Assembly: GCA_964489265.1 (NCBI GenBank)
Contig: CAZAXX010000051.1
Location: forward strand, 1-18,878
Origin: CAYRUP01 sp964489265
GTDB taxonomy: Bacteria > Pseudomonadota > Gammaproteobacteria > DSM-16500
DNA length: 18,878 bases
Direction: 5' to 3'
The first letter of the stretch is position 1. The number at the start of each line of letters is the position of its first letter. Below are positions 8,688-15,356 of this stretch, piece after piece. The position numbers and the translations under genes were made by a program. The notes beneath the pieces were generated by a model. It was given only the letters and a program-made list of their open reading frames with translations. It had not been told where the DNA came from and did no database searches.

Positions 8688-9434
8688 CTACCGCGTTCGA
8701 TTTTTTATCGCATGATAAGATACAGTAGAAGAAGGGTTATCTGAAAACAAATTGTCAAAATCCATTAATAACATTTCATTTTCGCTTCTCTCATCTACAT
8801 CATTTATATCTACGAAGACTTGTGGTTCGGGTGATTTAGTTTTTATGCCGCCAGATTTTCCATGCAAAACATAAGGATTTATCTCGTGTTTCTGCTCATC
8901 ACTCATCACCAGCAACGAATCTAATTTTGGCAAACTGCCCGAACGTTTAACGAACGTTCCACTCTCTTCCAGTGGCGGAGCCATCACTCGCGCACACTCG
9001 TCACGTATATCTTCATCGGGTACTTGAGCAATCAATGTGTCGAGCACTGCCATTTGTTGTAAATGTGCGTACTCATTTTGTTGAGCCGCGTATTTTAATT
9101 CCTGATTTTCACGCATTAATTTTTCAACAGTTGCTTCCAAGATTTTAATATGTTCTTCAGCACTTTCAGATTTTTTTTCCAGTTTCCCTAATCGATCATC
9201 ATTCGAAGTAATTTGGTGATATTTCATCGCAGTTGTTGCAAAACAAGTTGAACTCGCAAAACAACAGGTAAGTGAAGCAGGAATGCAGGGAGATAAAAGA
9301 CCGCCGACGTACGCGACACTTGCAGCTACACTGAGACCCGCACCAGTACTATAGAGACATTGTGCGGGCCGTGTTTGAGAGATATCGTTAGCCCAGCTTT
9401 TCAGTCCATTCCAGCTCCAGCGGCTTTCGCTCAT
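8688..9434 (-). CDS. Unknown protein with hydrophobic hairpin and coiled coil; candidate secreted effector
   Basis: I do not recognise this 248-residue protein. Residues about 28-70 are hydrophobic, enough for two membrane segments, and rich in Cys (Cys26, 50, 57, 58, 64). Residues about 80-130 are a charged heptad-like coiled coil (LGKLEKKSESAEEHIKILEA). The rest is hydrophilic and acidic with many Ser, and it ends HAIKNRTR. There is no N-terminal signal peptide. The start has a clear Shine-Dalgarno (AAGGAAG, 3 nt before the ATG). Like the 739-codon gene 75 nt upstream it begins MS(E/Q)SR, and both have a PmrA-like box with a -10 at the same spacing. A hydrophobic hairpin plus a coiled coil and regulation by PmrA fits a Dot/Icm effector that inserts into host membranes; that is inference. 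It could also be an ordinary lineage-specific membrane protein. Confidence 0.72.
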   Translation of the reverse strand: MSESRWSWNGLKSWANDISQTRPAQCLYSTGAGLSVAASVAYVGGLLSPCIPASLTCCFASSTCFATTAMKYHQITSNDDRLGKLEKKSESAEEHIKILEATVEKLMRENQELKYAAQQNEYAHLQQMAVLDTLIAQVPDEDIRDECARVMAPPLEESGTFVKRSGSLPKLDSLLVMSDEQKHEINPYVLHGKSGGIKTKSPEPQVFVDINDVDERSENEMLLMDFDNLFSDNPSSTVSYHAIKNRTR

Positions 9435-9466
9435 GGTCTTCCTTGTTTTTTTAGATTCATATTCCC

Positions 9467-9500
9467 AGTGTAGGCATGGAAAGCTTAAAATAAAATTAAG
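9467..9500 (-). promoter_or_regulatory. PmrA-box-like direct repeat and -10 upstream of the 248-codon gene
   Basis: On the minus strand CTTAAT-TTTAT-TTTAAG (9484-9500) matches the published PmrA consensus YTTAAK-N5-YTTAAK at every defined position. Exactly 11 nt later lies TACACT (9467-9472), a plausible -10, and there is no -35 other than the box itself. The predicted start of transcription near 9460 gives a leader of about 26 nt. The same box-to-(-10) distance is found upstream of the 739-codon gene. Confidence 0.55.
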
Positions 9501-9509
9501 AAAGGCTTT

Positions 9510-11729
9510 CTATTTACTACTACTTCGACTCGGTTTACGAGGTAATAATTGTGTATTAAGATCCGCCTGACTTGTCGTCTTGCTAGACAACCAATCCGAT
9601 AGTCTACCCCTGTAACTCGTTTGTTTATTCACGACGAGCGGTGTCGAAGCTTTTTCTTCCTCAACTTGAAGACTCATTTTCCGACCGACAGTAGACTTTG
9701 GGCTTTCTACAAGATCATCTTGTGCTAGGTAAAAACTATTCTGTCTAGTTTCTGCAAAAAAACGAGGTGACGGATTCGATAATTCTCGTTGCTGATTTTC
9801 ATTTTCTTGTTGATCGCGCGTTATAAATACCGCACCGGCTTCATCATAGAGCAACTTCGTCAATGTTGCTGGCGGCAACAGAGCGACAAATGCCGAAATT
9901 TTTGCATCTGGCATCGCTTGCAAATAATCAATTATTTTTTTAATGTCAGGCTCACCTTGTGTATTATGCATTGCCTGAATAACAGCTGGAAAAAGTTCTT
10001 TTTTATAAACTTGATTAATTAACCGTTGACGTCCCGCATCGCCATAGGTAGGTGTCAATTCAACTGAAGAGTGTCGCATTGCTGCTTCAAATTTAGGTGT
10101 TGCTAAAACAAGAGGATCCATTGTTATCATCGTAATCGGTGGAACAACATCGAGATCATTTCTATCATTAAACGCAAATTTATTTCTTTCTAGAAAACGA
10201 ACTAAATTATTGCGGTTAACTTCTTTTTTTGTTTTATTATTAAAAAAATCTTGCGTCAAAAATTCAAAAGTACTCTCACCCGGTTTTCCAGGACGAGGCA
10301 CGTAATGAAACTCCATTGCATAAAGTTTTTTTCTTTGGACAGAGTCTAAATTTTCATAAAGATAGGAAAATAAGTCATAGTATGTCATCTTGCCATATTT
10401 ACCATCCACAAAGTTTTGCAATACTGCTTTAATGCTAATTTTTCTTGTAGATTCTTCTTGTTCTTTCTTCCAAGCCATTGAGTCTTTAATCGCTTGATAA
10501 AATTCTCGTACGGCGGGCGAATGATTGAGTAATCGCTCTTGCTCTGATGCAGTCAAGAGCCGAGCTCCACCGCCAGCAACTGATATACCTGCTTTGAATT
10601 CAATATTGCCGGTTTCTTTCGCTTCCTTTGCAGCACGCATCATTGTATGAAAAACCGGAATATAGCCTTTACCATTTTCAGTCAAAATAACTTTATCGGG
10701 TGAAAGTTTATCGAGACTCATGAGATTCGCAGCGTTACCATCATAGTAGTAATACACAGATTCAACGGTTGGCATGAGTAACGAGTTAACATGTTTACTC
10801 AGACTTTCAGGTTTAACTTCTTTCTTTAAGGATGCTGCTAATTTAAGCCTGTCTTGTGCATCAATACTTTTTGCGACATTCGTGCAGAGTATATTTGCTG
10901 GTTGATTTGGAGCAGTCGAATAAATTAAATCTGTGCCTTTTGGTTGGGAAAGTATTATTTTTCTAACTAAACGTCGCTTCAAGAGCAATTTTGTTCTTAA
11001 ATTTTCAATCGGTGTATGTTTTATGGTTTTTTTAGGTTGTTTTTCTTCTGTGATGACTTCTGTCATTCGTCCTGTGATTTCTTCTGTCATATCTCCTGTT
11101 ATTTTTTTCGGTATTATTTCTGATGCTCTAATTTGCTCCTGCACGCCTTGTATAATATTTTTTTGTCCTTGCAGAAAATCCTTTCTTGTTTTTTCTTGCA
11201 ATTCCGCAGTATGTCTTCGCATATTTGCTGCCATCTCTTGTTCGGCCTTTTGAGCACGTAATCTTGCATCAGCAAATATTTTTTCTCTTCTCGCTTCTTT
11301 TTCTGCGGGTGTTTCTACTCGAGTAGCCTTGACTTCTTGTTGCTGCAATTTTTTTGCTTCTGCTTCCTGTTGCGCGATTTGTTTCGCTTGCAGCTTAGCT
11401 TGTGCATCTGCATATTCTTTTTTTGCTGTTTCGATTTCTGTTTTCGACATTTCTGCAATCGTTTGATAACAAACATCTGCTGCAGTTAATTTCACTTTCG
11501 ATACTGCACTAATACGCGCCCAACGTTTTGCTAAAAAATCTCGAAATGGTTTGAGTGGATCGCTTTTATCGGCACTAGGCACTACTTTATCGCCATGCTC
11601 TTCAAGCAGACGTTCAAATTCCGCACGCGTGAGTTGCAGTTCTGCAAGATATACCGAGTCTAAGGTTGCTTCATCTACTGCAGGAAAAACTGACGAAAAT
11701 ATATCTCTTATTGTGCGTGACTGACTCAT
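9510..11729 (-). CDS. Large coiled-coil protein of unknown function; candidate Dot/Icm effector
   Basis: A 739-residue hydrophilic protein I cannot assign to a family. It has no signal peptide or membrane segment. Residues about 95-200 are a long Ala/Gln/Lys/Glu-rich coiled coil. An eight-residue tandem repeat follows (ITGDMTEE, ITGRMTEV, then a partial ITEE; 210-229). The central part (about 240-640) looks globular, with distinctive stretches VYYYYDGNAANLMSLDKLSP (325-344) and AGISVAGGGARLLTASEQ (380-397). The tail (about 640-739) is polar and Ser-rich with an acidic EEE at 690-692, ending KPSRSSSK. The start has a GAGG Shine-Dalgarno, and a PmrA-like box with TATAAT lies upstream. Size, coiled coil, polar tail and PmrA-type promoter together suggest a type IV secretion substrate. 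A cytoplasmic structural protein is the main alternative. Confidence 0.75.
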   Translation of the reverse strand: MSQSRTIRDIFSSVFPAVDEATLDSVYLAELQLTRAEFERLLEEHGDKVVPSADKSDPLKPFRDFLAKRWARISAVSKVKLTAADVCYQTIAEMSKTEIETAKKEYADAQAKLQAKQIAQQEAEAKKLQQQEVKATRVETPAEKEARREKIFADARLRAQKAEQEMAANMRRHTAELQEKTRKDFLQGQKNIIQGVQEQIRASEIIPKKITGDMTEEITGRMTEVITEEKQPKKTIKHTPIENLRTKLLLKRRLVRKIILSQPKGTDLIYSTAPNQPANILCTNVAKSIDAQDRLKLAASLKKEVKPESLSKHVNSLLMPTVESVYYYYDGNAANLMSLDKLSPDKVILTENGKGYIPVFHTMMRAAKEAKETGNIEFKAGISVAGGGARLLTASEQERLLNHSPAVREFYQAIKDSMAWKKEQEESTRKISIKAVLQNFVDGKYGKMTYYDLFSYLYENLDSVQRKKLYAMEFHYVPRPGKPGESTFEFLTQDFFNNKTKKEVNRNNLVRFLERNKFAFNDRNDLDVVPPITMITMDPLVLATPKFEAAMRHSSVELTPTYGDAGRQRLINQVYKKELFPAVIQAMHNTQGEPDIKKIIDYLQAMPDAKISAFVALLPPATLTKLLYDEAGAVFITRDQQENENQQRELSNPSPRFFAETRQNSFYLAQDDLVESPKSTVGRKMSLQVEEEKASTPLVVNKQTSYRGRLSDWLSSKTTSQADLNTQLLPRKPSRSSSK
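11055..11102 (-). repeat. In-frame 24-nt tandem repeat inside the 739-codon gene
   Basis: Two adjacent 24-nt units (11079-11102 and 11055-11078) agree at 18 of 24 positions and encode ITGDMTEE and ITGRMTEV, with a partial third unit (ITEE) after them. The repeat sits between the coiled coil and the central globular region, so it may be a linker that can change in length. Confidence 0.7.
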
Positions 11730-11767
11730 GCTTGCCTCTCATCGTTTTGTTTTTTAAATGTTTTATT

Positions 11768-11801
11768 ATTATACATAACCTTAGATTAAGAAACCATTAA
11801 C
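11768..11801 (-). promoter_or_regulatory. PmrA-box-like direct repeat and -10 upstream of the 739-codon gene
   Basis: On the minus strand GTTAAT-GGTTT-CTTAAT (11785-11801) differs from the PmrA consensus YTTAAK-N5-YTTAAK only at the first base. A perfect TATAAT (11768-11773) follows after exactly 11 nt. The box covers roughly -24 to -40, replacing a -35, as expected for an activator touching RNA polymerase. The predicted leader is about 32 nt. The architecture is identical to that of the 248-codon gene. Confidence 0.5.
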
Positions 11802-11821
11802 AACACGGAATAGCGAATTCC

Positions 11822-11850
11822 TTGACTTTATTGTGCATTATATATACAAT
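11822..11850 (+). promoter_or_regulatory. Sigma-70 promoter of the papain-like gene
   Basis: TTGACT (11822-11827), a 17-nt spacer and TACAAT (11845-11850) form a near-consensus vegetative promoter, each hexamer with one mismatch. Transcription would begin near 11857, about 20 nt before the ATG at 11877. It diverges from the PmrA-box promoter 20 bp away, so the two may influence each other. Confidence 0.65.
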
Positions 11851-11859
11851 CAGTTTTTT

Positions 11860-11875
11860 AAAAGAGATCTCTTTT
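11860..11875. promoter_or_regulatory. 16-bp perfect palindrome before the start codon
   Basis: AAAAGAGATCTCTTTT is a perfect palindrome one base before the ATG at 11877, and it contains the only Shine-Dalgarno-like purine run (AAAGAGA). It could be an operator just downstream of the transcription start, or an RNA fold hiding the ribosome binding site. With no loop it would be a poor intramolecular hairpin, so an operator, or no function, is more likely. Confidence 0.35.
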
Positions 11876-11876
11876 T

Positions 11877-12641
11877 ATGCCTTTTTCCCCGGGTGATATC
11901 TTGATTAAAGTTGACTGTAGAGCGGTAGCTGATACTGATAATACCCGTCATCATGTCATGTTAGTGCTAGGTGAATCTCCCGATGGAAATCCAATCGTAA
12001 TGCACATGTTAGGTAATCCGCATTTTAAGCTTATACAAGAAGAATTAGTGCGAGGAAAAGAGTTAGGCTTGATTAAGTGTGCATGGGCTCCTGAAACAAG
12101 AAAAGGAATTTATCAAATTGCGCTGGATTGTTTCCAGTCAGAAAAATTTGTGATAACAAATGCCATTGTGCAAAAACATCGAGAAGCAGTTGCGCCTTTT
12201 CGTCCTGACAGTAGTTTAGATGCGAAGAAAAAATTAGTAGAACTTGAGGCCGCATTTGTTCAATGGGAAGCGAAAGGTGAAGATACTTTTACGCCGAATC
12301 CAGAAGCCATTACAACAATGAGTTGTCATGAATGGGTAATGTCCGTGATTCATCATGCATGTCGACAGACTCAGCAACCTATTCCGCAAGCGTTACGAAT
12401 TCCACCGCATTTAGCCTGGGCTGATCGTTTGTTTAATACAGCACAATACGATAAATCCGTGTCTATTAAGCAAATTCAATCATTGCCAGTTTTGAGAGTG
12501 GCTCCAGTTGCTGCCGTTGAAAACAAAGTGGAACCTGCGCGAGTATCACAATCTTTATCTGCTTTATTTAATAGACTTTCATTGCCTGCTGCACTGACAG
12601 CAACAAGCAACCAGAAGAAAACAAATGGAAAGGTAGTTTAG
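11877..12641 (+). CDS. Probable permuted papain-fold (NlpC/P60, YiiX/LRAT-like) hydrolase
   Basis: A 254-residue protein without signal peptide. It opens FSPGDILIKV, continues with HHVMLVLG (His25-His26) and VMH (His43), and has SCHEWVMSVIHHA around Cys150. This order, GD-I-L then His then a later Cys at the start of a helix, is the pattern of circularly permuted papain-fold enzymes (YiiX, LRAT-like). I infer Cys150 as nucleophile and His26 as base, with His43 a possible third polar residue. Such enzymes cleave or transfer amide and thioester bonds of peptidoglycan, lipids or proteins; the substrate here is unknown. Residues about 200-254 are a low-complexity Ala/Val/Ser-rich tail ending KKTNGKVV. 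Its 60-residue spacer before the Cys is long. It is divergent from the 739-codon candidate effector and convergent with kdsA. The start follows from the promoter and the first ATG. Confidence 0.65.
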   Translation: MPFSPGDILIKVDCRAVADTDNTRHHVMLVLGESPDGNPIVMHMLGNPHFKLIQEELVRGKELGLIKCAWAPETRKGIYQIALDCFQSEKFVITNAIVQKHREAVAPFRPDSSLDAKKKLVELEAAFVQWEAKGEDTFTPNPEAITTMSCHEWVMSVIHHACRQTQQPIPQALRIPPHLAWADRLFNTAQYDKSVSIKQIQSLPVLRVAPVAAVENKVEPARVSQSLSALFNRLSLPAALTATSNQKKTNGKVV

Positions 12642-12647
12642 CACTCT

Positions 12648-12719
12648 GTGTCATCCTGAACGCAGTGAAGGATCGCTACGTTATAACATGGCGATCCTTC
12701 ACTGCGTTCAGGATGACAC
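12648..12719. repeat. Perfect 29-bp inverted repeat between convergent genes
   Basis: The arms at 12648-12676 and 12691-12719 are perfectly complementary over 29 bp (starting GTGTCATCCTGAACGCAGTG), with a 14-nt loop. The element starts 7 nt after the papain-like gene and ends 3 nt before the kdsA stop. The GTCATCCTGA...GAAGGATC type sequence is a common dispersed palindromic repeat in several bacterial lineages. As a long hairpin between convergent genes it may end transcription or protect both mRNA ends, but neither strand has a good T-tract. Confidence 0.88.
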
Positions 12720-12721
12720 CT

Positions 12722-13552
12722 TTACACTTCTTCAATAAACCCAAACCGCTTCACCGTTTGATCAAGCTCTTGCAAACACACCAACAAATTTTCCAACTTA
12801 CTCAATGGCCACATATTCGGACCATCGGATGGTGCATGATCGGGATCAGGATGCGTTTCCATGAAAATTCCAGCAATGCCCGCCGCCACTGCTGCACGTG
12901 CCAGCACTGGCACAAATTCACGTTGCCCACCGGTTTTATCGCCCATACCACCGGGTAATTGCACTGAATGCGTTGCATCAAAAACTACAGGACACTTGGT
13001 TTGGCGCATGACAGCAATAGAACGCATATCCGAAACCAAATTGTTATAACCAAAACTGACGCCGCGCTCGCAAACTAGAATATTTTTATTGCCTGTATGC
13101 CGCGCTTTATCCACCACATTTTTCATGTCCCATGGCGAAAGAAATTGGCCTTTTTTAATATTGACGGGCAACTCCTGACGAGCAACCCGTTCAATGAAAT
13201 TAGTTTGGCGACACAAAAAAGCCGGTGTTTGCAGCATATCAACAACATCCGCCACTTCTTCGACTGGCGTGTCTTCATGCACATCGGTCACCACAGGAAC
13301 GCCTAACGCTTTTTTGACTTCACTTAAAATTCGTAAACCCTCTTCAATACCCGGGCCACGATAACTTTTTATGGAAGAACGATTCGCTTTATCAAACGAC
13401 GATTTATAAATAAAAGGAATACCTAAACGTTGCGTTAATTCTTTTAATTCGCCCGCGGTGTCCAATGCAAATTGTTCGCCTTCGATAACACAAGGCCCTG
13501 CGATTAGAAAAAAAGGTTTATCTAAACCTACTTCAAAATCACATATCTGCAT
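12722..13552 (-). CDS. kdsA: 3-deoxy-8-phosphooctulonate synthase (KDO-8-P synthase)
   Basis: Cytosolic enzyme joining phosphoenolpyruvate and arabinose 5-phosphate to give KDO-8-phosphate, needed for the LPS inner core. The protein has 276 residues (E. coli 284). Family motifs are present: SFDKANRSSIKSYRGPG, VTDVHEDTP, CERGVSFGYNNLVSDMRS, FDATHSVQLPGG and METHPDPDHAPSDGPNMWPL. The N-terminal motif is IAGPCVIEG with Cys21, where E. coli has Asn; Cys is the hallmark of metal-dependent KDO-8-P synthases, and the other ligands (His, Glu, Asp) are in the FDATH, METHP and PSDGP segments. The ATG at 13552 has a strong Shine-Dalgarno (AGGAG, 7 nt before) and overlaps the last 14 nt of pyrG, so the two are translationally coupled. 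A longer frame reaching 13681 lies inside pyrG and is rejected as the start. Confidence 0.96.
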   Translation of the reverse strand: MQICDFEVGLDKPFFLIAGPCVIEGEQFALDTAGELKELTQRLGIPFIYKSSFDKANRSSIKSYRGPGIEEGLRILSEVKKALGVPVVTDVHEDTPVEEVADVVDMLQTPAFLCRQTNFIERVARQELPVNIKKGQFLSPWDMKNVVDKARHTGNKNILVCERGVSFGYNNLVSDMRSIAVMRQTKCPVVFDATHSVQLPGGMGDKTGGQREFVPVLARAAVAAGIAGIFMETHPDPDHAPSDGPNMWPLSKLENLLVCLQELDQTVKRFGFIEEV

Positions 13553-15179
13553 TACGTTTCTCCTGATGCTTTTTCGTCGCTTGAATAAATCCAGTAAATA
13601 ACGGATGTCCATCACGCGGCGAAGAAGTAAATTCTGGGTGAAATTGACAGCCAATAAACCAGGGATGATCTGGCAATTCAATCATTTCAACTAAATTACC
13701 TTGATCTGAACGTCCTGAAACTTTTAAACCAGCCGCTTCAATTTGCGGTAATAATGTATTGTTAACTTCGTAACGATGACGATGCCGTTCAACAATGGTT
13801 GGATTACCATAAACTTTGTATGCGAGTGAATCTTCCGCCAACCGACATGCCTGACCACCTAAACGCATCGTGCCGCCTTTGTCAGATTTTTCCGAGCGCA
13901 CTTCGACATTTCCAGCTTGATCAACCCACTCAGTGACTAATGCAATCACAGGATAGGGAGTTTCAGAATCAAACTCAGTGCTGTTTGCATTTTTCATGCC
14001 AGCCTTATCACGCGCAAATTCAATCATCGCAATTTGCATTCCTAAACAAATACCAAGATACGGTACTTTGTTTTCACGTGCAAAACGCACAGCCGCAATT
14101 TTTCCTTCTACGCCACGCGAACCAAAACCACCCGGCACAATAATGCCATCGATTCCTTTGAGAATATCAGTACCTTGTCGCTCGATATCTTCCGCATGGA
14201 TAAAATTAATTTTGACACGGTTACGGGTCTGAATGCCTGCATGCAAAACAGCTTCAATCAGGGATTTATACGATTCGGTGAGATCCATGTATTTGCCGAC
14301 CATCGCAATGGTCACTTCACCCGTCGGGTTGCGATAAGCATCGACAACTTGTTCCCATTCACTTAAATCAGCTGGTTTTGCCTGGATTCCCAGCATTTCT
14401 ATGACAATTTCATCTAACTGTTGATTGTGCAACTCCAGAGGAATTTGATAGACAAAATCAACATCTTGTAACGGAATAACGGCACGCTTTTCAACGTTAG
14501 TGAATAATGCGATTTTTGAACGCTCATTATCCGCTAACGGCCGATCAGAACGGCATAATAAAATATCGGGTTGAATACCGATAGAACGCAATTCTTTGAC
14601 AGAATGTTGGGTCGGCTTGGTTTTGATTTCGCCTGCCGTTTTAATGTAAGGCACCAGAGTCAAATGAATAAAAAGAGCATTCTGGCGACCGACTTCAACG
14701 CGCATTTGTCGGATTGCTTCGAGAAATGGCAGGGATTCAATGTCACCCACTGTTCCGCCAATTTCAACCAAGGCAATGTCCACCCCTTCGGCGGCTTTTC
14801 GGATGCAACGTTTGATTTCATCGGTAATATGCGGAATAACTTGCACCGTACCACCTAAATAATCGCCACGGCGTTCATTACGCAAGACATTGGCATACAC
14901 ACGACCACTGGTGAAATTGTTGGCCTTGCACGTTTTTATGCGGACGTAGCGCTCGTAATGTCCCAAATCAAGGTCGGTTTCACCACCATCTTCCGTCACA
15001 AATACTTCACCATGCTGTGATGGATTCATCGTGCCTGGATCGACGTTGATGTAAGGATCGAGTTTCAAGAGAGTGACTTTAAGTCCGCGAGCTTCAAGGA
15101 TCGCGCCGAGTGAAGCGGAAGCAATGCCTTTCCCTAATGAGGAAACCACACCGCCGGTGATAAAAATATATCGAGTCAT
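13539..15179 (-). CDS. pyrG: CTP synthase
   Basis: Cytosolic enzyme that aminates UTP to CTP using ATP and glutamine, the last step of pyrimidine nucleotide synthesis. The protein has 546 residues, one more than E. coli. The N-terminal amidoligase domain holds the P-loop-like GGVVSSLGKGI (9-19) and the LDPYINVDPGTM segment. The C-terminal glutaminase domain (from about 290) has PGGFGSRG (349-356), the nucleophile Cys378 in GICLGMQ, and the His514/Glu516 pair in HPEFTSSP, so the triad is intact. kdsA begins inside its 3' end (14-nt overlap), a pairing common in gammaproteobacteria. The start Met begins the universal MTRYIFITGGVVSS; upstream Shine-Dalgarno sequence is weak (GAAG). A candidate promoter lies at 15224-15252. 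Confidence 0.98.
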   Translation of the reverse strand: MTRYIFITGGVVSSLGKGIASASLGAILEARGLKVTLLKLDPYINVDPGTMNPSQHGEVFVTEDGGETDLDLGHYERYVRIKTCKANNFTSGRVYANVLRNERRGDYLGGTVQVIPHITDEIKRCIRKAAEGVDIALVEIGGTVGDIESLPFLEAIRQMRVEVGRQNALFIHLTLVPYIKTAGEIKTKPTQHSVKELRSIGIQPDILLCRSDRPLADNERSKIALFTNVEKRAVIPLQDVDFVYQIPLELHNQQLDEIVIEMLGIQAKPADLSEWEQVVDAYRNPTGEVTIAMVGKYMDLTESYKSLIEAVLHAGIQTRNRVKINFIHAEDIERQGTDILKGIDGIIVPGGFGSRGVEGKIAAVRFARENKVPYLGICLGMQIAMIEFARDKAGMKNANSTEFDSETPYPVIALVTEWVDQAGNVEVRSEKSDKGGTMRLGGQACRLAEDSLAYKVYGNPTIVERHRHRYEVNNTLLPQIEAAGLKVSGRSDQGNLVEMIELPDHPWFIGCQFHPEFTSSPRDGHPLFTGFIQATKKHQEKRNADM

Positions 15180-15223
15180 GGCTATTCTTCGAGTGTTTTA
15201 ATCGTTATGAATTTATTTTCGCG

Positions 15224-15252
15224 ACTGTACCAAAAAGCGCTCCTGGCTGCAA
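15224..15252 (-). promoter_or_regulatory. Candidate promoter of pyrG-kdsA
   Basis: On the minus strand TTGCAG (15247-15252), a 17-nt spacer and TACAGT (15224-15229) lie about 45 nt upstream of the pyrG start. The match is moderate: three and four of six consensus bases. I see no attenuator-like hairpin plus T-tract in the leader. Confidence 0.3.
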
Positions 15253-15271
15253 TTAATTATCATCATTAATT
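15251..15271. repeat. AT-rich 7-bp inverted repeat between divergent genes
   Basis: AATTAAT, a 7-nt spacer and ATTAATT form a perfect short dyad. It touches the candidate pyrG -35 and lies about 57 nt upstream of the -10 candidate of the small plus-strand gene. It could bind a dimeric regulator, but AT-rich dyads also arise by chance. Confidence 0.3.
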
Positions 15272-15327
15272 CTTAGTTGACTGACGATTTATCTGGCTTT
15301 AAGCTAACATAGATCATTGATTATGAT

Positions 15328-15333
15328 TATAAT
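15328..15333 (+). promoter_or_regulatory. -10 candidate for the 66-codon gene
   Basis: A consensus TATAAT lies 29 nt before the ATG at 15357 and would give a leader of about 17 nt holding the AGGAG ribosome binding site. No good -35 is seen at 16-18 nt upstream. Confidence 0.3.
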
Positions 15334-15356
15334 TTTTATACTCATAGGAGCGCATC

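Noticed and set aside
9499..9511. Short AGAAAG-CTTTCT hairpin as a terminator of the 739-codon gene
   Set aside because: The stem has only six mostly A-T pairs and a one-base loop, it overlaps the stop codon, and its T-rich tail is better explained as the PmrA-like box.
11817..11850. PmrA box for the papain-like gene
   Set aside because: No YTTAAK pair lies at the right distance from TACAAT, and a near-consensus -35 is present instead.
13553..13681. In-frame upstream extension of kdsA by 43 codons
   Set aside because: It lies inside the conserved pyrG coding region; the ATG at 13552 has a strong AGGAG and gives the normal KdsA N-terminus.
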